A model generated the notes under the pieces. The model was given only the letters and a program-made list of their open reading frames with translations, was not told the origin of the DNA and made no database searches. Made by a program: the position numbers and the translations under genes. From Caproiciproducens sp. MSJ-32 (GTDB lineage Bacteria > Bacillota > Clostridia > Clostridiales > Clostridiaceae): 44,260 bases of DNA. Location of the stretch: positions 1 through 44,260 of the forward strand of contig NZ_JAHLPS010000036.1 of assembly GCF_018918055.1 (NCBI RefSeq). Direction: 5' to 3'. This document shows, piece after piece, positions 8,296 to 17,896 of this stretch (the stretch's first letter is position 1; every line of letters starts with the position of its first letter).

Positions 8296-8324
8296 ATAAT
8301 ATGATTAAACTTTACTTATTATTC
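8296..8324 (-). promoter_or_regulatory. Candidate sigma-E promoter of spoIIM
   Basis: Minus-strand GAATAAT (8318-8324), 14-bp spacer, CATATTAT (8296-8303). This resembles the sigma-E pattern (ATATT, 13-15 bp, CATACAnT). spoIIM is sigma-E controlled in Bacillus. Confidence 0.4.
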
Positions 8325-8358
8325 ATAATTGAATATATGTAAAACTTTTTATTTATAA

Positions 8359-8397
8359 CATAAAAACTGTTCCATAATTAATACTATGAAACAGTTT
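8359..8397 (-). terminator. Second terminator-like hairpin downstream of spo0A
   Basis: A 13-bp stem (8364-8376 with 8385-8397). The plus-strand C-A mismatch is a G-U wobble on the minus strand. It is followed by TTTTT A TG. It would catch read-through from spo0A or end a short RNA from 8400-8520. Confidence 0.6.
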
Positions 8398-8520
8398 CTT
8401 TGTTTATTAACTAATTTATAAATTTTTTAATTATAATTTTTAATTGAATACTATTATTTTTCCTACACCTTTACTTTAATAAACTGATAAATTACTTATT
8501 AGAATAAATTGCAATAAAAT

Positions 8521-8560
8521 ATAAAAACACTTTCATTTACTCATTGCAAATGAAAGTGTT
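8521..8560 (-). terminator. Intrinsic terminator of spo0A
   Basis: Perfect 13-bp stem AACACTTTCATTT/AAATGAAAGTGTT (8526-8538 with 8548-8560), 9-nt loop and a T-rich tail, 45 nt after the spo0A stop. Confidence 0.88.
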
Positions 8561-8604
8561 ATAATAATTTATTCACTTTAATTTTCAAAAATTTAAGGAA
8601 TACT

Positions 8605-9411
8605 TTAAGATACCTTATTTCTTAATCTTAATTTATCAGCAATTATAGCTATAAATTCAGAATTTGTAGGCTTACCTTTTTCATTATGGATTGTATATCC
8701 AAATAACTTATTAATTGCATCAACTTGTCCTCTGCCCCATGCAACTTCAATAGCATGCCTTATGGCCCTTTCTACCCTAGAAGCAGTTGTATTATATTTT
8801 TTAGCAATTGATGGATAAAGTTCCTTTGTTACTGCTGATAAAAGCTCCATATCATTTACTACCATAGTTATTGCTTCTCTCAAATACATATATCCCTTAA
8901 TATGTGCAGGAACTCCTATTTCATGGATTATACTAGTTATTTCAGATTCAAGATCCATTTCACCTTTGCTTTGTGTTTTTACTGTATTATCAATAACTGT
9001 TGTAGGCTTTTTAACTATTTCATCTGTACTTCCATTAAACATTTCCCTTATTCTCTTTGTGAATATATCCATATCAAATGGTTTTACTACATAATAATCA
9101 GCCCCTAATGTAATAGCCTTTTGTGTAATTTTATCTTGTCCAACAGCAGATAATACAATTATTCTTGGAATTTTATCAAGATTCATTGAATTTAATCTTT
9201 CTAAGACTCCAAGTCCATCTAAATGTGGCATTATAATATCTAAAATAACTAAATCAGGCTTTCTCTCTTGAATTAACTCTAATGCCTCTCTTCCATCTTT
9301 AGCTACTCCTGTAACTACAATATCTTTTTGGTTCAATAAATAGTCATTTAAAATACTGCAAAATTCTTTATTGTCGTCAGCTATTAAAACTGAAATTTTT
9401 GAGTCTTTCAT
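8605..9411 (-). CDS. spo0A: Sporulation master response regulator Spo0A
   Basis: Master regulator of entry into sporulation. Phosphorylation of the receiver domain (residues 1-125) at D58 releases the C-terminal DNA-binding domain (about 150-268), which binds 0A boxes. The acidic pocket D12-D13, D58 and K110 are all present. The DNA-recognition helix [12 protein letters not shown] (about 211-222) is conserved. In clostridia the phosphate comes directly from orphan kinases; no kinase is in this window. The start is the ATG at 9411 with GGGGGAG upstream; an ATG at 9426 would place that site inside the gene. The gene lies downstream of spoIVB behind its own terminator and promoter, as is usual. 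Confidence 0.98.
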   Translation of the reverse strand: MKDSKISVLIADDNKEFCSILNDYLLNQKDIVVTGVAKDGREALELIQERKPDLVILDIIMPHLDGLGVLERLNSMNLDKIPRIIVLSAVGQDKITQKAITLGADYYVVKPFDMDIFTKRIREMFNGSTDEIVKKPTTVIDNTVKTQSKGEMDLESEITSIIHEIGVPAHIKGYMYLREAITMVVNDMELLSAVTKELYPSIAKKYNTTASRVERAIRHAIEVAWGRGQVDAINKLFGYTIHNEKGKPTNSEFIAIIADKLRLRNKVS

Positions 9412-9550
9412 ACTTCTCTCCCCCATATTTCCAAAATAATTCCTAAGATTATGTTATTTGATATTTATTTATTTTTTAAAATTCATCTATTAATATTATT
9501 AATATAGATAAATCTTTAAAAAACAATGTTTTCATTAACAATTTACCATA

Positions 9551-9579
9551 ATTATAGCATAAATAATTTTATATTAACA
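9551..9579 (-). promoter_or_regulatory. Candidate sigma-A promoter of spo0A
   Basis: Minus-strand TGTTAA (9574-9579), 17-bp spacer, TATAAT (9551-9556) preceded by TG at extended -10 spacing. The predicted leader is about 130 nt. I saw no convincing sigma-H promoter or 0A box in 9412-9672. Confidence 0.45.
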
Positions 9580-9652
9580 GCTCCTTTTTACAATTTTTTC
9601 TAAATTTTTTTGTATAATTTGTAAGATATTTTTTTATTTAATTAAATTAATA

Positions 9653-9678
9653 AATTAAGAGCCTATTGGCTCCTAATT
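9653..9678 (-). terminator. Terminator at the end of spoIVB
   Basis: Eleven-bp stem on the minus strand (AATTAGGAGCC with GGCTCTTAATT, one G-U pair), 4-nt loop, overlapping the stop codon. The downstream tract is AT-rich, not a clean U-run. Confidence 0.7.
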
Positions 9679-10866
9679 TATTATTCCTGCATCTTTTAAC
9701 ATCCATTCTATATATATTCCATATCCTACATCTGGCTTATTAATAAGGACATGAGTTACTGCTCCAATTATCTTATTATCTTGTATAATAGGACTTCCAC
9801 TCATCCCTTGAACTATTCCTCCTGTTTTTTCAAGAAGCTCTTCATCTGTTACTTTTATTAACATGCTTTTTGGACCTGGCTCATCCTGTGGTAATAATTT
9901 AATAATTTCTATATCATAATATTTTGGTCCATTTTCATCTATCGTAGTAATAATTTGAGCTTTTCCTTCTTTTATTTCATTTCTGAAGGCAACTTTCATT
10001 GGTTTATTGGTAATTTTACTTGTAATATTTTTATTAGCAACTCCAAAAATCCCTGATTCAGTATTTTTCTTAATAATTGCAATTCCTTCTTTTTCATTTA
10101 AAAATAATCCCTTTAATTCACCAGGCATTCCCTTTTCACCTTTTTTAACACTTATAACTGAGGAGTCTAGAAGATTACCATCTTTTATTATAAATGGTTC
10201 ATTTGTATCTCCATCTGTTATTGGGTGACCTAAAGCTCCAAATATTTTACTTTCTTTGTGATAAAAAGTTAATGTTCCAATACCAGCTGTTGAATCTCTT
10301 ACCCATAATCCAAGTCTATATCCATCTTCTTCCTTTTCTAAATTTATTTCCTTACTCTCTGAAACATCATTTCTTATATATTGCAATATAATCTTTGAAT
10401 CCTTAAGTTCATTTATTTTTCTTAATAAATCCTTCGAATTTTCTATCTCTTCTCCATTAATTTTAGTTATAACATCTCCAAGCTGAATACCTGATCTTTT
10501 AGCTGGACTTTCTACTTGACCTCTTTCACAATTAACATCAGAGTATCCAACTACTAAAACCCCTTTAGTTGATAATTTTATTCCTACTGTATTTCCACCT
10601 GGATAAAGTTCTATATCTCCTATCTTAGATAATTTTACTGATTTTAATGGTATTAAACCTAATAACTTTATTTCAATCTTATCTTTATCTACTTCATAAT
10701 TTTTAATTAGAAAATTCGAAGATATATTATTCATATTTGAAGCTTCAACAGAATTAGATACATAAATTGTCTCTGGTATTTTACTTAAACTCAGGAAGGT
10801 AATTATACTTAGGATCAATATTAGAGCGCTAGCTATATATGTAATTTTTACCTTAGATTTTCTCAT
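9673..10866 (-). CDS. spoIVB: SpoIVB serine peptidase (S55), sigma-K checkpoint signal
   Basis: Secreted from the forespore into the intermembrane space, SpoIVB cleaves SpoIVFA in Bacillus to trigger pro-sigma-K processing, and also acts on SpoIIQ. 397 aa: an N-terminal membrane/signal helix (8-28), a PDZ domain (about 110-180, with SPAKRSGIQLGDVITKINGE) and a peptidase S55 domain (about 190-397). H214 (ALGHPITD) and S356 (GMSGSP) fit the catalytic motifs. Clostridia often lack SpoIVFA/FB-dependent pro-sigma-K control, so the substrate here is open. The start is the ATG at 10866 after GAGGAGG. Downstream of recN across a strong terminator, so it needs its own promoter, consistent with forespore expression. 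Confidence 0.96.
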   Translation of the reverse strand: MRKSKVKITYIASALILILSIITFLSLSKIPETIYVSNSVEASNMNNISSNFLIKNYEVDKDKIEIKLLGLIPLKSVKLSKIGDIELYPGGNTVGIKLSTKGVLVVGYSDVNCERGQVESPAKRSGIQLGDVITKINGEEIENSKDLLRKINELKDSKIILQYIRNDVSESKEINLEKEEDGYRLGLWVRDSTAGIGTLTFYHKESKIFGALGHPITDGDTNEPFIIKDGNLLDSSVISVKKGEKGMPGELKGLFLNEKEGIAIIKKNTESGIFGVANKNITSKITNKPMKVAFRNEIKEGKAQIITTIDENGPKYYDIEIIKLLPQDEPGPKSMLIKVTDEELLEKTGGIVQGMSGSPIIQDNKIIGAVTHVLINKPDVGYGIYIEWMLKDAGIIN

Positions 10867-10888
10867 TCTATCTCCTCCTCGTTATAAT

Positions 10889-10917
10889 TAACTTTCCCTG
10901 AATATTTAAGATTATGC
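10889..10917 (-). promoter_or_regulatory. Possible forespore (sigma-F/G) promoter of spoIVB
   Basis: Minus-strand GCATA (10913-10917), 14-bp spacer, GGGAAAGTTA (10889-10898). It resembles the sigma-F pattern but the spacer is 1-2 bp short. Offered because the upstream terminator isolates spoIVB from recN. Confidence 0.28.
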
Positions 10918-10951
10918 TGTAAGTCTTTGCTAGTAATTTTTTATGATTATA

Positions 10952-10992
10952 AAAAAATAAAATCATAGCGTTTTGCTATGATTTTATTTTTT
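10952..10992. terminator. Strong terminator after recN
   Basis: Perfect 18-bp stem with a 5-nt loop (10952-10969 and 10975-10992), core AATCATAGC/GCTATGATT, with A/T runs at its base giving a U-tract in either direction. Confidence 0.9.
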
Positions 10993-11021
10993 GCAAAATT
11001 ATATATTTTTATGTATTTAAT

Positions 11022-12719
11022 TTATATGGCTTTCAAGATTTCTTCCTTTTTTAATGTTGCAAGTTTTACCATTTCTGAAGCACTTTCTATAGTTAGGTTA
11101 CTTATTTCGTCTCCACTAGTCATCTTGGCGATTTCATTTATTTTCTCTTCTTTAGTTAATATCTTTATTTGAGTAAATGTCTTATTATTTTCAATCTTTT
11201 TTGAAACAAAGTAATGAGAATCAGACAAAGCTGCAATCTGTGGAAGATGCGTAATGCATAATACTTGATGCTTTGTTGCAACTTGATACATTTTTTCACC
11301 AACTCTTTTTGCAATGGAACCGCTAATACCAGTATCAATTTCATCAAATATTAATGTTGGAATTTTATCTTTGTCAATAAATACACATTTTAAAGCCAAC
11401 ATTATTCTTGATAATTCTCCTCCTGATACGACCTTTTCTAACGATTTAAGTGGCTCTCCAGGATTTGTTGATATCATAAAAGAAACTTCATCAAAACCTC
11501 TTTCATTAAAATCTTCCTTTTGTTCTATTAAAATCTTTATATCAGTCTTATCCATTCCTATATAAGATAATTCATATTTTATTTTTTCTTCCAAAAGCAA
11601 AGCATTTTCCACTCTTACATCATGTATTTTTGAAGCTAATTCTTTCATTTTTTCTTCTATTTTATTTTTTTGAATTTCTAACTTTTTAATTACTTCTTCC
11701 GAATTAATAAGCTCATCATATTGAAGCTTTAATTTGTTTAAATACTTTAATATATCTTCAATAGATTCTCCATATTTTTTCTTATATAAACTGATTTCAT
11801 ATATTCTAGAATTTACTTTTTCTAATTCAAATTCATCATAATATATTTCTGATGAAATATCCCTTATATCTCTCGAAATCTCTTCTAATAGATATAAAAT
11901 TTCCTCAAGTCGATCTTTTTTTTCCTTTATCTTTTCTAAATGTTTCTCAACAGAAGAAAGCTCATATATTACTTTGGAAATTCCTTCAATTACAGACATT
12001 CCTTCATTATAATTATCTAAAATAGAATAGGATTTATTTAATGCTAAAGAGATTTTTTCAGCATTATTTAAAATATTAAATTCTTCATTTAACTGTTCTT
12101 CTTCACCAAGTTTCAGATTTGCCTTTTCAATATCTTCAATTTGAAATTTTAAATAATCTATTAATTTTTCCCTATCTGTATTACCATTAAGGGATTTAAT
12201 TTTATTAACTATTTCATTGTGTTCATTTCTTAATAGTTCAAAATCATTTAAATATTTATTAACATTGTCTCCTATAAAATCATCTAAATAATATATATGA
12301 GAAGATCTATCTAATAAATTTTGATTTTGATGCTGTCCATGAATATCTAAAAGCTTTTCTCTTAGCTTTCTTATAAAAGATAATACAACAGACTTTCCAT
12401 TAACCTTTACAATACTTTTACCATTAAGAGTTGTCTCTCTAGATATTATTAATAAATCATCTTCTTCGCTTTCTAATTCTTTCAATAAATTTGATATTTC
12501 TTGATTTTCTATTGTAAAAATTGCTTCAACATAAGTTTTATTTTCACCATATCTTATTAAATCCTTTGAAAATTTTCCTCCTAATACATAATCAATAGTG
12601 TCTATTAATATTGATTTTCCTGCACCAGTTTCTCCTGATAAGATGTTAAAGCCTTTCCCAAATTCTACTGATAACTCTTGAATCAATGCAAAGTTCTTTA
12701 TATTCAATTGCAATAACAT
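11022..12719 (-). CDS. recN: DNA repair protein RecN
   Basis: An SMC-like ATPase that is recruited to double-strand breaks and aids RecA-dependent repair. 565 aa, typical length. Walker A GETGAGKS is at 29-36. A long central coiled coil (about 150-370) follows. The C-terminal half carries the ABC signature VSGGELSRIMLALK and the Walker B LIFDEIDTGISG. The start is the ATG at 12719 after AAAGGTGAT. It follows argR by 12 bp and ends the nusB-to-recN run at a strong terminator. Confidence 0.97.
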   Translation of the reverse strand: MLLQLNIKNFALIQELSVEFGKGFNILSGETGAGKSILIDTIDYVLGGKFSKDLIRYGENKTYVEAIFTIENQEISNLLKELESEEDDLLIISRETTLNGKSIVKVNGKSVVLSFIRKLREKLLDIHGQHQNQNLLDRSSHIYYLDDFIGDNVNKYLNDFELLRNEHNEIVNKIKSLNGNTDREKLIDYLKFQIEDIEKANLKLGEEEQLNEEFNILNNAEKISLALNKSYSILDNYNEGMSVIEGISKVIYELSSVEKHLEKIKEKKDRLEEILYLLEEISRDIRDISSEIYYDEFELEKVNSRIYEISLYKKKYGESIEDILKYLNKLKLQYDELINSEEVIKKLEIQKNKIEEKMKELASKIHDVRVENALLLEEKIKYELSYIGMDKTDIKILIEQKEDFNERGFDEVSFMISTNPGEPLKSLEKVVSGGELSRIMLALKCVFIDKDKIPTLIFDEIDTGISGSIAKRVGEKMYQVATKHQVLCITHLPQIAALSDSHYFVSKKIENNKTFTQIKILTKEEKINEIAKMTSGDEISNLTIESASEMVKLATLKKEEILKAI

Positions 12720-12731
12720 ATTATATCACCT

Positions 12732-13181
12732 TTACAAAATCATTTTTCTAACATCTTCTACTAATTCAACAGCCTTCTCAATTGTTCTTACTAATATAAA
12801 AATTGTATTATCTCCAGCTATTGTACCAGCAACTTCCTTATCAAACAGCTTATCAATAGCTTCTGCAACAGCCATTGCTGATCCTGTAAGGGTCTTTACT
12901 ACAACAATTTTATCTACATTCTCAACAGAAACTGCAGCATTAATTAAAATACTTTCTAATTTATCATTTATATCTTTTTCTTCTTTTGTAGGTTCAACAT
13001 ATTTATATCGTCCATTAATGCCTTGTACTTTTAATAATTTTAAAATCTTTATGTCTCTTGAAACTGTAGCTTGAGTAACATCAAAGCCAGCTTTTTTTAG
13101 TTCTTCAGCTAATTCTTCCTGAGTTTCTATGTCCTTTCTATTTATTATTTCTAATATTTTTTCATGTCTTTTTGATTTCAT
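12732..13181 (-). CDS. argR: Arginine repressor ArgR/AhrC
   Basis: Arginine-responsive hexameric transcription regulator. 149 aa: an N-terminal winged helix (1-70, with the motif [10 protein letters not shown] that reads the ARG box) and a C-terminal oligomerisation/arginine-binding domain (about 80-149, with [11 protein letters not shown]). No arginine biosynthesis genes are nearby. Its position before recN is the conserved Bacillus/Clostridium arrangement. The start codon directly abuts the nadK stop; GAAGGTGAT serves as ribosome binding site. Confidence 0.96.
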   Translation of the reverse strand: MKSKRHEKILEIINRKDIETQEELAEELKKAGFDVTQATVSRDIKILKLLKVQGINGRYKYVEPTKEEKDINDKLESILINAAVSVENVDKIVVVKTLTGSAMAVAEAIDKLFDKEVAGTIAGDNTIFILVRTIEKAVELVEDVRKMIL

Positions 13182-14033
13182 TTAATCACCTTCGTACTCT
13201 CTACAATTATTTAAAATCTTTGATCTTAGTATTTTATAATAATCGTAATCATCAAACAATATAATATTTGCATATTCATCAGCTTTTTTAACTCTTACAA
13301 GAATATTATCAGTTAATTTTATTGCTTTTTGACCATCAAAATTTACAAAGGCCTCTCCCTTGCCATTTTCTGCTTTTATCTCTATCACACTATGACTATT
13401 TAAGACAATAGGATGAATGCCTTGTGTATGAGGACAAATCGGAGTTAATATTATTACATCTAAATCAGGATAAATAAATGGTCCACCTGCTGCAAAGGAA
13501 TATGCTGTAGAACCAGTTGGGGTAGATATTATAAGACCATCCCCCTTAAAATTACAGTATCTTTTTCCATCGATAAATATTTCAAAATTTATCATTCTTG
13601 ATAAAGTTTCTCTCAAAATAACAATATCATTTAAAGCTAAGGATTTATCCTTTTCATTTTCAAGAGGAAAATCACAAGTTAAAAGCATCCTTTCCTCAGA
13701 AATATAATCGCCATTTTTAATTTTTTCAAAAGCTTTACCAATTTCTGATATTTCTATACTCGTAAGAAAGCCTAAATTTCCTATGTTTATTCCTAATATA
13801 GGAACCTTAATCTTGCCATTTATTCCCCTTGCAACACTTAATATGGTACCATCTCCACCCAATACTATTATTAAATCCAAAGGGCTTGCAAAACTGTAAT
13901 CATCTATTTCATAGCTATTTAATAAAATAATTTCTGCCTCATTAAAATATTCCTTGATCTTTTCTAGTACTTTCCCTATAAATTTATTATCTTTATCTTT
14001 GGAAGGATTTCTAGCAATAGCAATTCTCTTCAT
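13182..14033 (-). CDS. nadK: NAD kinase
   Basis: Phosphorylates NAD to NADP (ATP- or polyphosphate-dependent family). The GGDGT catalytic motif is at 59-63. The NAD-binding segment STPTGSTAYSFAAGGP is intact, as is LND in the linker. 283 aa from the ATG at 14033, which has AAGGGAATGAGG upstream; an ATG at 14051 would swallow that site. It sits between tlyA and argR, a common clostridial insertion that Bacillus lacks at this position. It may supply NADPH to the adjacent isoprenoid (dxs/ispA) and folate (folD) genes, but that link is only contextual. Confidence 0.95.
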   Translation of the reverse strand: MKRIAIARNPSKDKDNKFIGKVLEKIKEYFNEAEIILLNSYEIDDYSFASPLDLIIVLGGDGTILSVARGINGKIKVPILGINIGNLGFLTSIEISEIGKAFEKIKNGDYISEERMLLTCDFPLENEKDKSLALNDIVILRETLSRMINFEIFIDGKRYCNFKGDGLIISTPTGSTAYSFAAGGPFIYPDLDVIILTPICPHTQGIHPIVLNSHSVIEIKAENGKGEAFVNFDGQKAIKLTDNILVRVKKADEYANIILFDDYDYYKILRSKILNNCREYEGD

Positions 14034-14074
14034 AACCTCATTCCCTTGCATTTATTATATTCTTATATATCTTT

Positions 14075-14104
14075 ATAAGACTTCAGTTAAACCTGAAGCC
14101 TTAT
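14075..14104 (-). other. Hairpin without U-tract between tlyA and nadK
   Basis: A 12-bp stem (14075-14086 with 14093-14104), 6-nt loop. The plus-strand A-C mismatch is a U-G wobble on the minus strand, suggesting an RNA structure. No U-run follows, so it is more likely a stabiliser or partial attenuator than a terminator. Confidence 0.45.
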
Positions 14105-14111
14105 AATTAAA

Positions 14112-14915
14112 TTATAGTATTTTATGAGATTCATTTATGACCTTTTCGATATCCTCAAACTTAAAATTACTTTCCTTATTTATATCCTTTGAAAAGTAAA
14201 CTAAATACTCAATATTTCCTTCAGGCCCCTTTATTGGTGAATAAGATAAATTTATTATCTTTAAATTGTTCTCTAGTAAAAATTCTACTATATTTTGAAC
14301 TACTTCTCTATGTATATTAATGTCTCTTACAACACCCTTTTTGCCTACTTTTCCCCTGCCTGCTTCAAATTGGGGCTTTATTAAAGCAACCACTTCACCA
14401 TTGTCCTTCAATAAATTTAATGTTGCAGGCATTATAGTTCTTAAAGATATAAAGGATACATCAATTGATGCAAAATCTGAAGGTTCTTTTGTGTCTTCCA
14501 AAGTTACATATCTTATATTAGTTCGCTCCATACAAACTACTCTTTCATCTGTTCTTAACTTCCATGCAAATTGTCCATATCCAACATCTATAGCAAATAC
14601 TTTTTTAGCTCCATTTTGAAGCATGCAATCTGTAAAACCTCCAGTAGAAGCACCGATATCGAGACACACCTTATCTTTTAAATTGATGCCAAACTCATTA
14701 ATTGCTTTTTCAAGCTTTAATCCACCTCTACTTACATAGGCAATGGGATTACCTTTAAAAACTATATCTGCTTCAGCATCTATTTTGGTTCCCACCTTAT
14801 CTACCCTTATACCATCAACAAATACTTTTCCTTCCATTATTGCCGCTTTAGCTCTTTCCCTTGATTGAAATATTCCTTTTTCAACTAGTAATACATCTAA
14901 TCTCTCTTTTCTCAC
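14112..14915 (-). CDS. tlyA: TlyA family rRNA 2'-O-methyltransferase (hemolysin A-like)
   Basis: 267 aa with an N-terminal S4 RNA-binding domain (about 1-60) and an FtsJ-like SAM methyltransferase domain (SAM motif LDIGASTGGFTD at 85-96; KPQFEAGR later). The family 2'-O-methylates ribosomal RNA; the hemolysin label is historical. The start is a GTG at 14915 with AAAGGAG 11 nt upstream. It follows dxs by 16 bp, the conserved dxs-tlyA(yqxC)-argR order. Confidence 0.93.
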   Translation of the reverse strand: MRKERLDVLLVEKGIFQSRERAKAAIMEGKVFVDGIRVDKVGTKIDAEADIVFKGNPIAYVSRGGLKLEKAINEFGINLKDKVCLDIGASTGGFTDCMLQNGAKKVFAIDVGYGQFAWKLRTDERVVCMERTNIRYVTLEDTKEPSDFASIDVSFISLRTIMPATLNLLKDNGEVVALIKPQFEAGRGKVGKKGVVRDINIHREVVQNIVEFLLENNLKIINLSYSPIKGPEGNIEYLVYFSKDINKESNFKFEDIEKVINESHKIL

Positions 14916-14931
14916 AGATTTTTTATCTCCT

Positions 14932-16785
14932 TTATTTAAATTCTAATATTTGCTTAGCAATACCTTCTGGATCTAATTGATTTTCTTTATATAGGATATC
15001 TAAACTTCCCTGAGGTACAAAATTATTAAAGCCTAATAATTTGATTTTCTTATTAAATCCCATTTCATTTAATTTCGTTAATACATAACTTCCAAAACCA
15101 CCATTTTTAATATTATCCTCCACAGTTATTATATCATAACCATCTTTAACCAATTTTTTTAACATTCCCTCGTCTAATGGTTTTGCAAAAGTCGCTGAAA
15201 TTATTTTAGGATTGATATTATGCATTTTTAATATTTCTTTTGCTAAAACTACATGCTGTACCATTTTTCCTACAGCTATTATTGCTAATTTTTCACCATC
15301 ATCAATTTCTTCCCACTGTCCAAATTTAACTTTTTCAATTGGCTTTATAGGAACAGGAAGATCTCCACCTTTAGGATATCTAATTGCTACAGGCCCATTA
15401 AAATCTAAGGACCATTTAAGCATAAGCTTTAATTCATCAAGATGTTTTGGTGCCAATATTGTCATATTGGGCATAATTGATAGATAGGATAAATCAAAAA
15501 TTCCTTGATGAGTTTCTCCATCTTCTCCAACTATACCTGCCCTATCAATAGCAAAAATTACAGGCAAGTTTTGAATACATACATCATGCACCAATTGATC
15601 GAAGCCTCTTTGAAGAAAAGTTGAATATACCGCAAAAACTGGTTTCATTCCTGCACTAGCTAATCCAGCTGCTAATGTAGTTGCATGTGCTTCTGCAATC
15701 CCCACATCAAAGAATCTTTTTGGAAACTCTTTCGCAAAATCTGTAAGACCAGTTCCATCAGGCATAGCTGCAGTTATTGCAACAATTTTATCATCTTCTC
15801 TTGATAATTCTGAAATAACTTCTCCAAATACTTTAGAGTAATTTCTTTTACTTTTGCTTAAAGCCTCTCCACTTTCTAAATCAAAAGGACTAACCCCATG
15901 ATATTTATTAGGATTTCTTTCTGCTAATTCATATCCCTTTCCTTTAGATGTTACTACATGGATTATTACTGGTTCATCAATTTCTTTTGCTTTATTAAAT
16001 ACTTTTGACATCATATTAATATCATGCCCATCTATGGGACCAATATATTTTAATCCCATATCTTCAAATAACATCGAAGGAACAAGGAACTGTTTTATAC
16101 TTCCTTTAAATTTAGAAATATAATTTGCTATTTTTTCTCCTGTTTTATTGGATTTTAAAGTAGCATTTACAGTTGATTTAAATTTATTATATTTAGGTTC
16201 TACTCTTAAAGCATTTAAATGATTTGATAAGCCTCCTACATTATGAGCAATTGACATTTGATTATCATTTAATACTACAATTAGCTTTGTTTTATTAAAA
16301 CCAACATCATTTAAGGCTTCTAATGCCATACCTCCAGTTAAGGCACCATCCCCAATTATTGCAATGATATTATTTTTTTCTTTTTTTATATCCCTTGCTC
16401 TTGCCATTCCAAGAGCTGCAGAAATTGAGGTGCTGCTATGACCTGTATCAAAGGTATCATATTTGCTTTCACTTCGCTTAGGAAAGCCGCTTAGACCATT
16501 ATATTGTCTTAATTTATCAAATTTATCTTTTCTTCCAGTCAATATCTTATGAACATAGCATTGATGACCAACATCCCATACTATTTTATCTTTCTCTAAA
16601 TCAAAACTATTAAATAAACTTATAGTTAACTCTACTACTCCAAGATTTGAGGCTAAATGCCCTCCAGTTTTAGAAACAGATTCTATTAAAAACTCTCTAA
16701 TTTCTTCTGCTAAAACTTCTAATTCAACATTGTTTAGTTTTTTTACTTCTTCCGGAGTAATTATTTTATCAAGTATTTTTCCCAT
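14932..16785 (-). CDS. dxs: 1-deoxy-D-xylulose-5-phosphate synthase
   Basis: First and flux-controlling step of the MEP isoprenoid pathway: pyruvate plus glyceraldehyde-3-phosphate gives DXP, dependent on thiamine diphosphate. 617 aa. H43 in GGHLASNLG, the TPP/Mg motif GDGALTGG (145-152) and NDNQMS (173-178) are present. The transketolase central and C-terminal domains are complete ([12 protein letters not shown], with the conserved glutamate). The start is the ATG at 16785. It lies between ispA and tlyA in one run, which places early and late isoprenoid steps together. Confidence 0.97.
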   Translation of the reverse strand: MGKILDKIITPEEVKKLNNVELEVLAEEIREFLIESVSKTGGHLASNLGVVELTISLFNSFDLEKDKIVWDVGHQCYVHKILTGRKDKFDKLRQYNGLSGFPKRSESKYDTFDTGHSSTSISAALGMARARDIKKEKNNIIAIIGDGALTGGMALEALNDVGFNKTKLIVVLNDNQMSIAHNVGGLSNHLNALRVEPKYNKFKSTVNATLKSNKTGEKIANYISKFKGSIKQFLVPSMLFEDMGLKYIGPIDGHDINMMSKVFNKAKEIDEPVIIHVVTSKGKGYELAERNPNKYHGVSPFDLESGEALSKSKRNYSKVFGEVISELSREDDKIVAITAAMPDGTGLTDFAKEFPKRFFDVGIAEAHATTLAAGLASAGMKPVFAVYSTFLQRGFDQLVHDVCIQNLPVIFAIDRAGIVGEDGETHQGIFDLSYLSIMPNMTILAPKHLDELKLMLKWSLDFNGPVAIRYPKGGDLPVPIKPIEKVKFGQWEEIDDGEKLAIIAVGKMVQHVVLAKEILKMHNINPKIISATFAKPLDEGMLKKLVKDGYDIITVEDNIKNGGFGSYVLTKLNEMGFNKKIKLLGFNNFVPQGSLDILYKENQLDPEGIAKQILEFK

Positions 16786-16803
16786 ATTTTAACCTTTCTT
16801 TCT

Positions 16804-17676
16804 TTAAGACTCTCTATTTAATAAATCTAATGTTATATCCTTTAAATATTTAGTATCTTTTGAAAGGCATTCAAGCAATTTTATACATTCATTTGTTAAT
16901 CTTTCACATTCTCTTTCACAATGTTCTAAACCAAATAAACTAATAAAGTTTGATTTGTGATTATTTTGATCACTTCCTGTATTTTTACCAAGTTTATTTA
17001 CATCACCGGTTAGATCTAATATATCATCTTTAATTTGAAAAGCTAATCCTAATTTCTTTCCAAATTCATTAAGTATTTCAATATCTTCCTTTGGAGCATT
17101 AGCAATTATTGCTGCAGCTACTACAGAAACCCTTATTAATTCTCCAGTCTTCTTATTATGCATATATAAAAGTTCTTCTTTTGAGATTTTCTTACTTTCA
17201 TTTATTATGTCAACAACTTGGCCCCCAATCATTCCCTCTGGACCAGACGCTTTTAGAATTTCATTTGAAGCAACTAAGGCGCTTCTATCATGTTCGAGGG
17301 AAAAACGTATTAATAAATTTGCTGCTTCATTTAATAATGTATCTCCAGCTAAAACAGCAATATTTTCACCAAACTTCTTATGATTTGTTGGCATGCCCCT
17401 TCTTAAATCATCATTATCCATGCAAGGTAAATCATCATGAATCAAAGAATATGTGTGAATCATTTCAATTGCTAAAGCCATATCAATAACTTCACTTATA
17501 TCATTTTTATATAAGTTATAAGTCAATAAAAATAATAGGGGTCTAATTCTCTTTCCTCCAATATTTAAACTATAGCTTACTGATTCATATATTATTTTAT
17601 TATAACTTCCCTTATTTTGAAAATATTTTTGCAGCTTCTCGTTAATTTGATTTTTAAACTCCTCATACTTTTTCAT
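16804..17676 (-). CDS. ispA: Polyprenyl (farnesyl/geranyl) diphosphate synthase
   Basis: Condenses IPP with allylic diphosphates to give GPP/FPP for undecaprenyl phosphate and quinones. 290 aa. The first Asp-rich motif [10 protein letters not shown] is at 81-90 and the second, KDDILD, at 216-221, both complete. The start is the ATG at 17676 with GGAG 7 nt upstream; it overlaps the xseB 3' end by 14 bases. Product chain length (C15 is usual for this clade) is inferred from family. Confidence 0.95.
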   Translation of the reverse strand: MKKYEEFKNQINEKLQKYFQNKGSYNKIIYESVSYSLNIGGKRIRPLLFLLTYNLYKNDISEVIDMALAIEMIHTYSLIHDDLPCMDNDDLRRGMPTNHKKFGENIAVLAGDTLLNEAANLLIRFSLEHDRSALVASNEILKASGPEGMIGGQVVDIINESKKISKEELLYMHNKKTGELIRVSVVAAAIIANAPKEDIEILNEFGKKLGLAFQIKDDILDLTGDVNKLGKNTGSDQNNHKSNFISLFGLEHCERECERLTNECIKLLECLSKDTKYLKDITLDLLNRES

Positions 17677-17881
17677 TTTCAAACTCCACTTCCATATTAT
17701 CTTTTATTTTAAGTAGTTTTCCTTCCAGATTATTTAAACTTTTATATAATTTATTAACCAATTTAACTCCCGCTTCATACTCTTTCATTAATTCTTCTAA
17801 GGGCAAATCATTATTTTCCATATTATTCAAAATCTCTTGCAGATTTTGAATCATACCTTCATAAGTTTCTTTTTTAGCCAT
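17663..17881 (-). CDS. xseB: Exodeoxyribonuclease VII small subunit
   Basis: A 72-aa helical protein of the XseB family, with the motif LEEIL..M...[16 protein letters not shown]. It binds several copies per XseA to form exonuclease VII, which degrades single-stranded DNA. It lies 15 bp after xseA and overlaps ispA. Confidence 0.94.
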   Translation of the reverse strand: MAKKETYEGMIQNLQEILNNMENNDLPLEELMKEYEAGVKLVNKLYKSLNNLEGKLLKIKDNMEVEFENEKV

Positions 17882-17896
17882 TATATTCTCAACTCC

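Larger units (their letters stand above)
8267..8604. other. 338-bp intergenic region between spo0A and spoIIM
   Basis: Contains the spo0A terminator (8521-8560), a second terminator-like hairpin (8359-8397) and a candidate sigma-E promoter for spoIIM (8296-8324). I see no ORF with a ribosome binding site in it. Confidence 0.6.

Noticed and set aside
8404-8525. Small ORF between the two spo0A terminators
   Set aside because: No start codon with a ribosome binding site and no open frame of useful length.
9427-9672. Sigma-H promoter or 0A boxes upstream of spo0A
   Set aside because: No sequence with both sigma-H elements at correct spacing and no TGTCRAA core was found; only a sigma-A-like promoter is visible.
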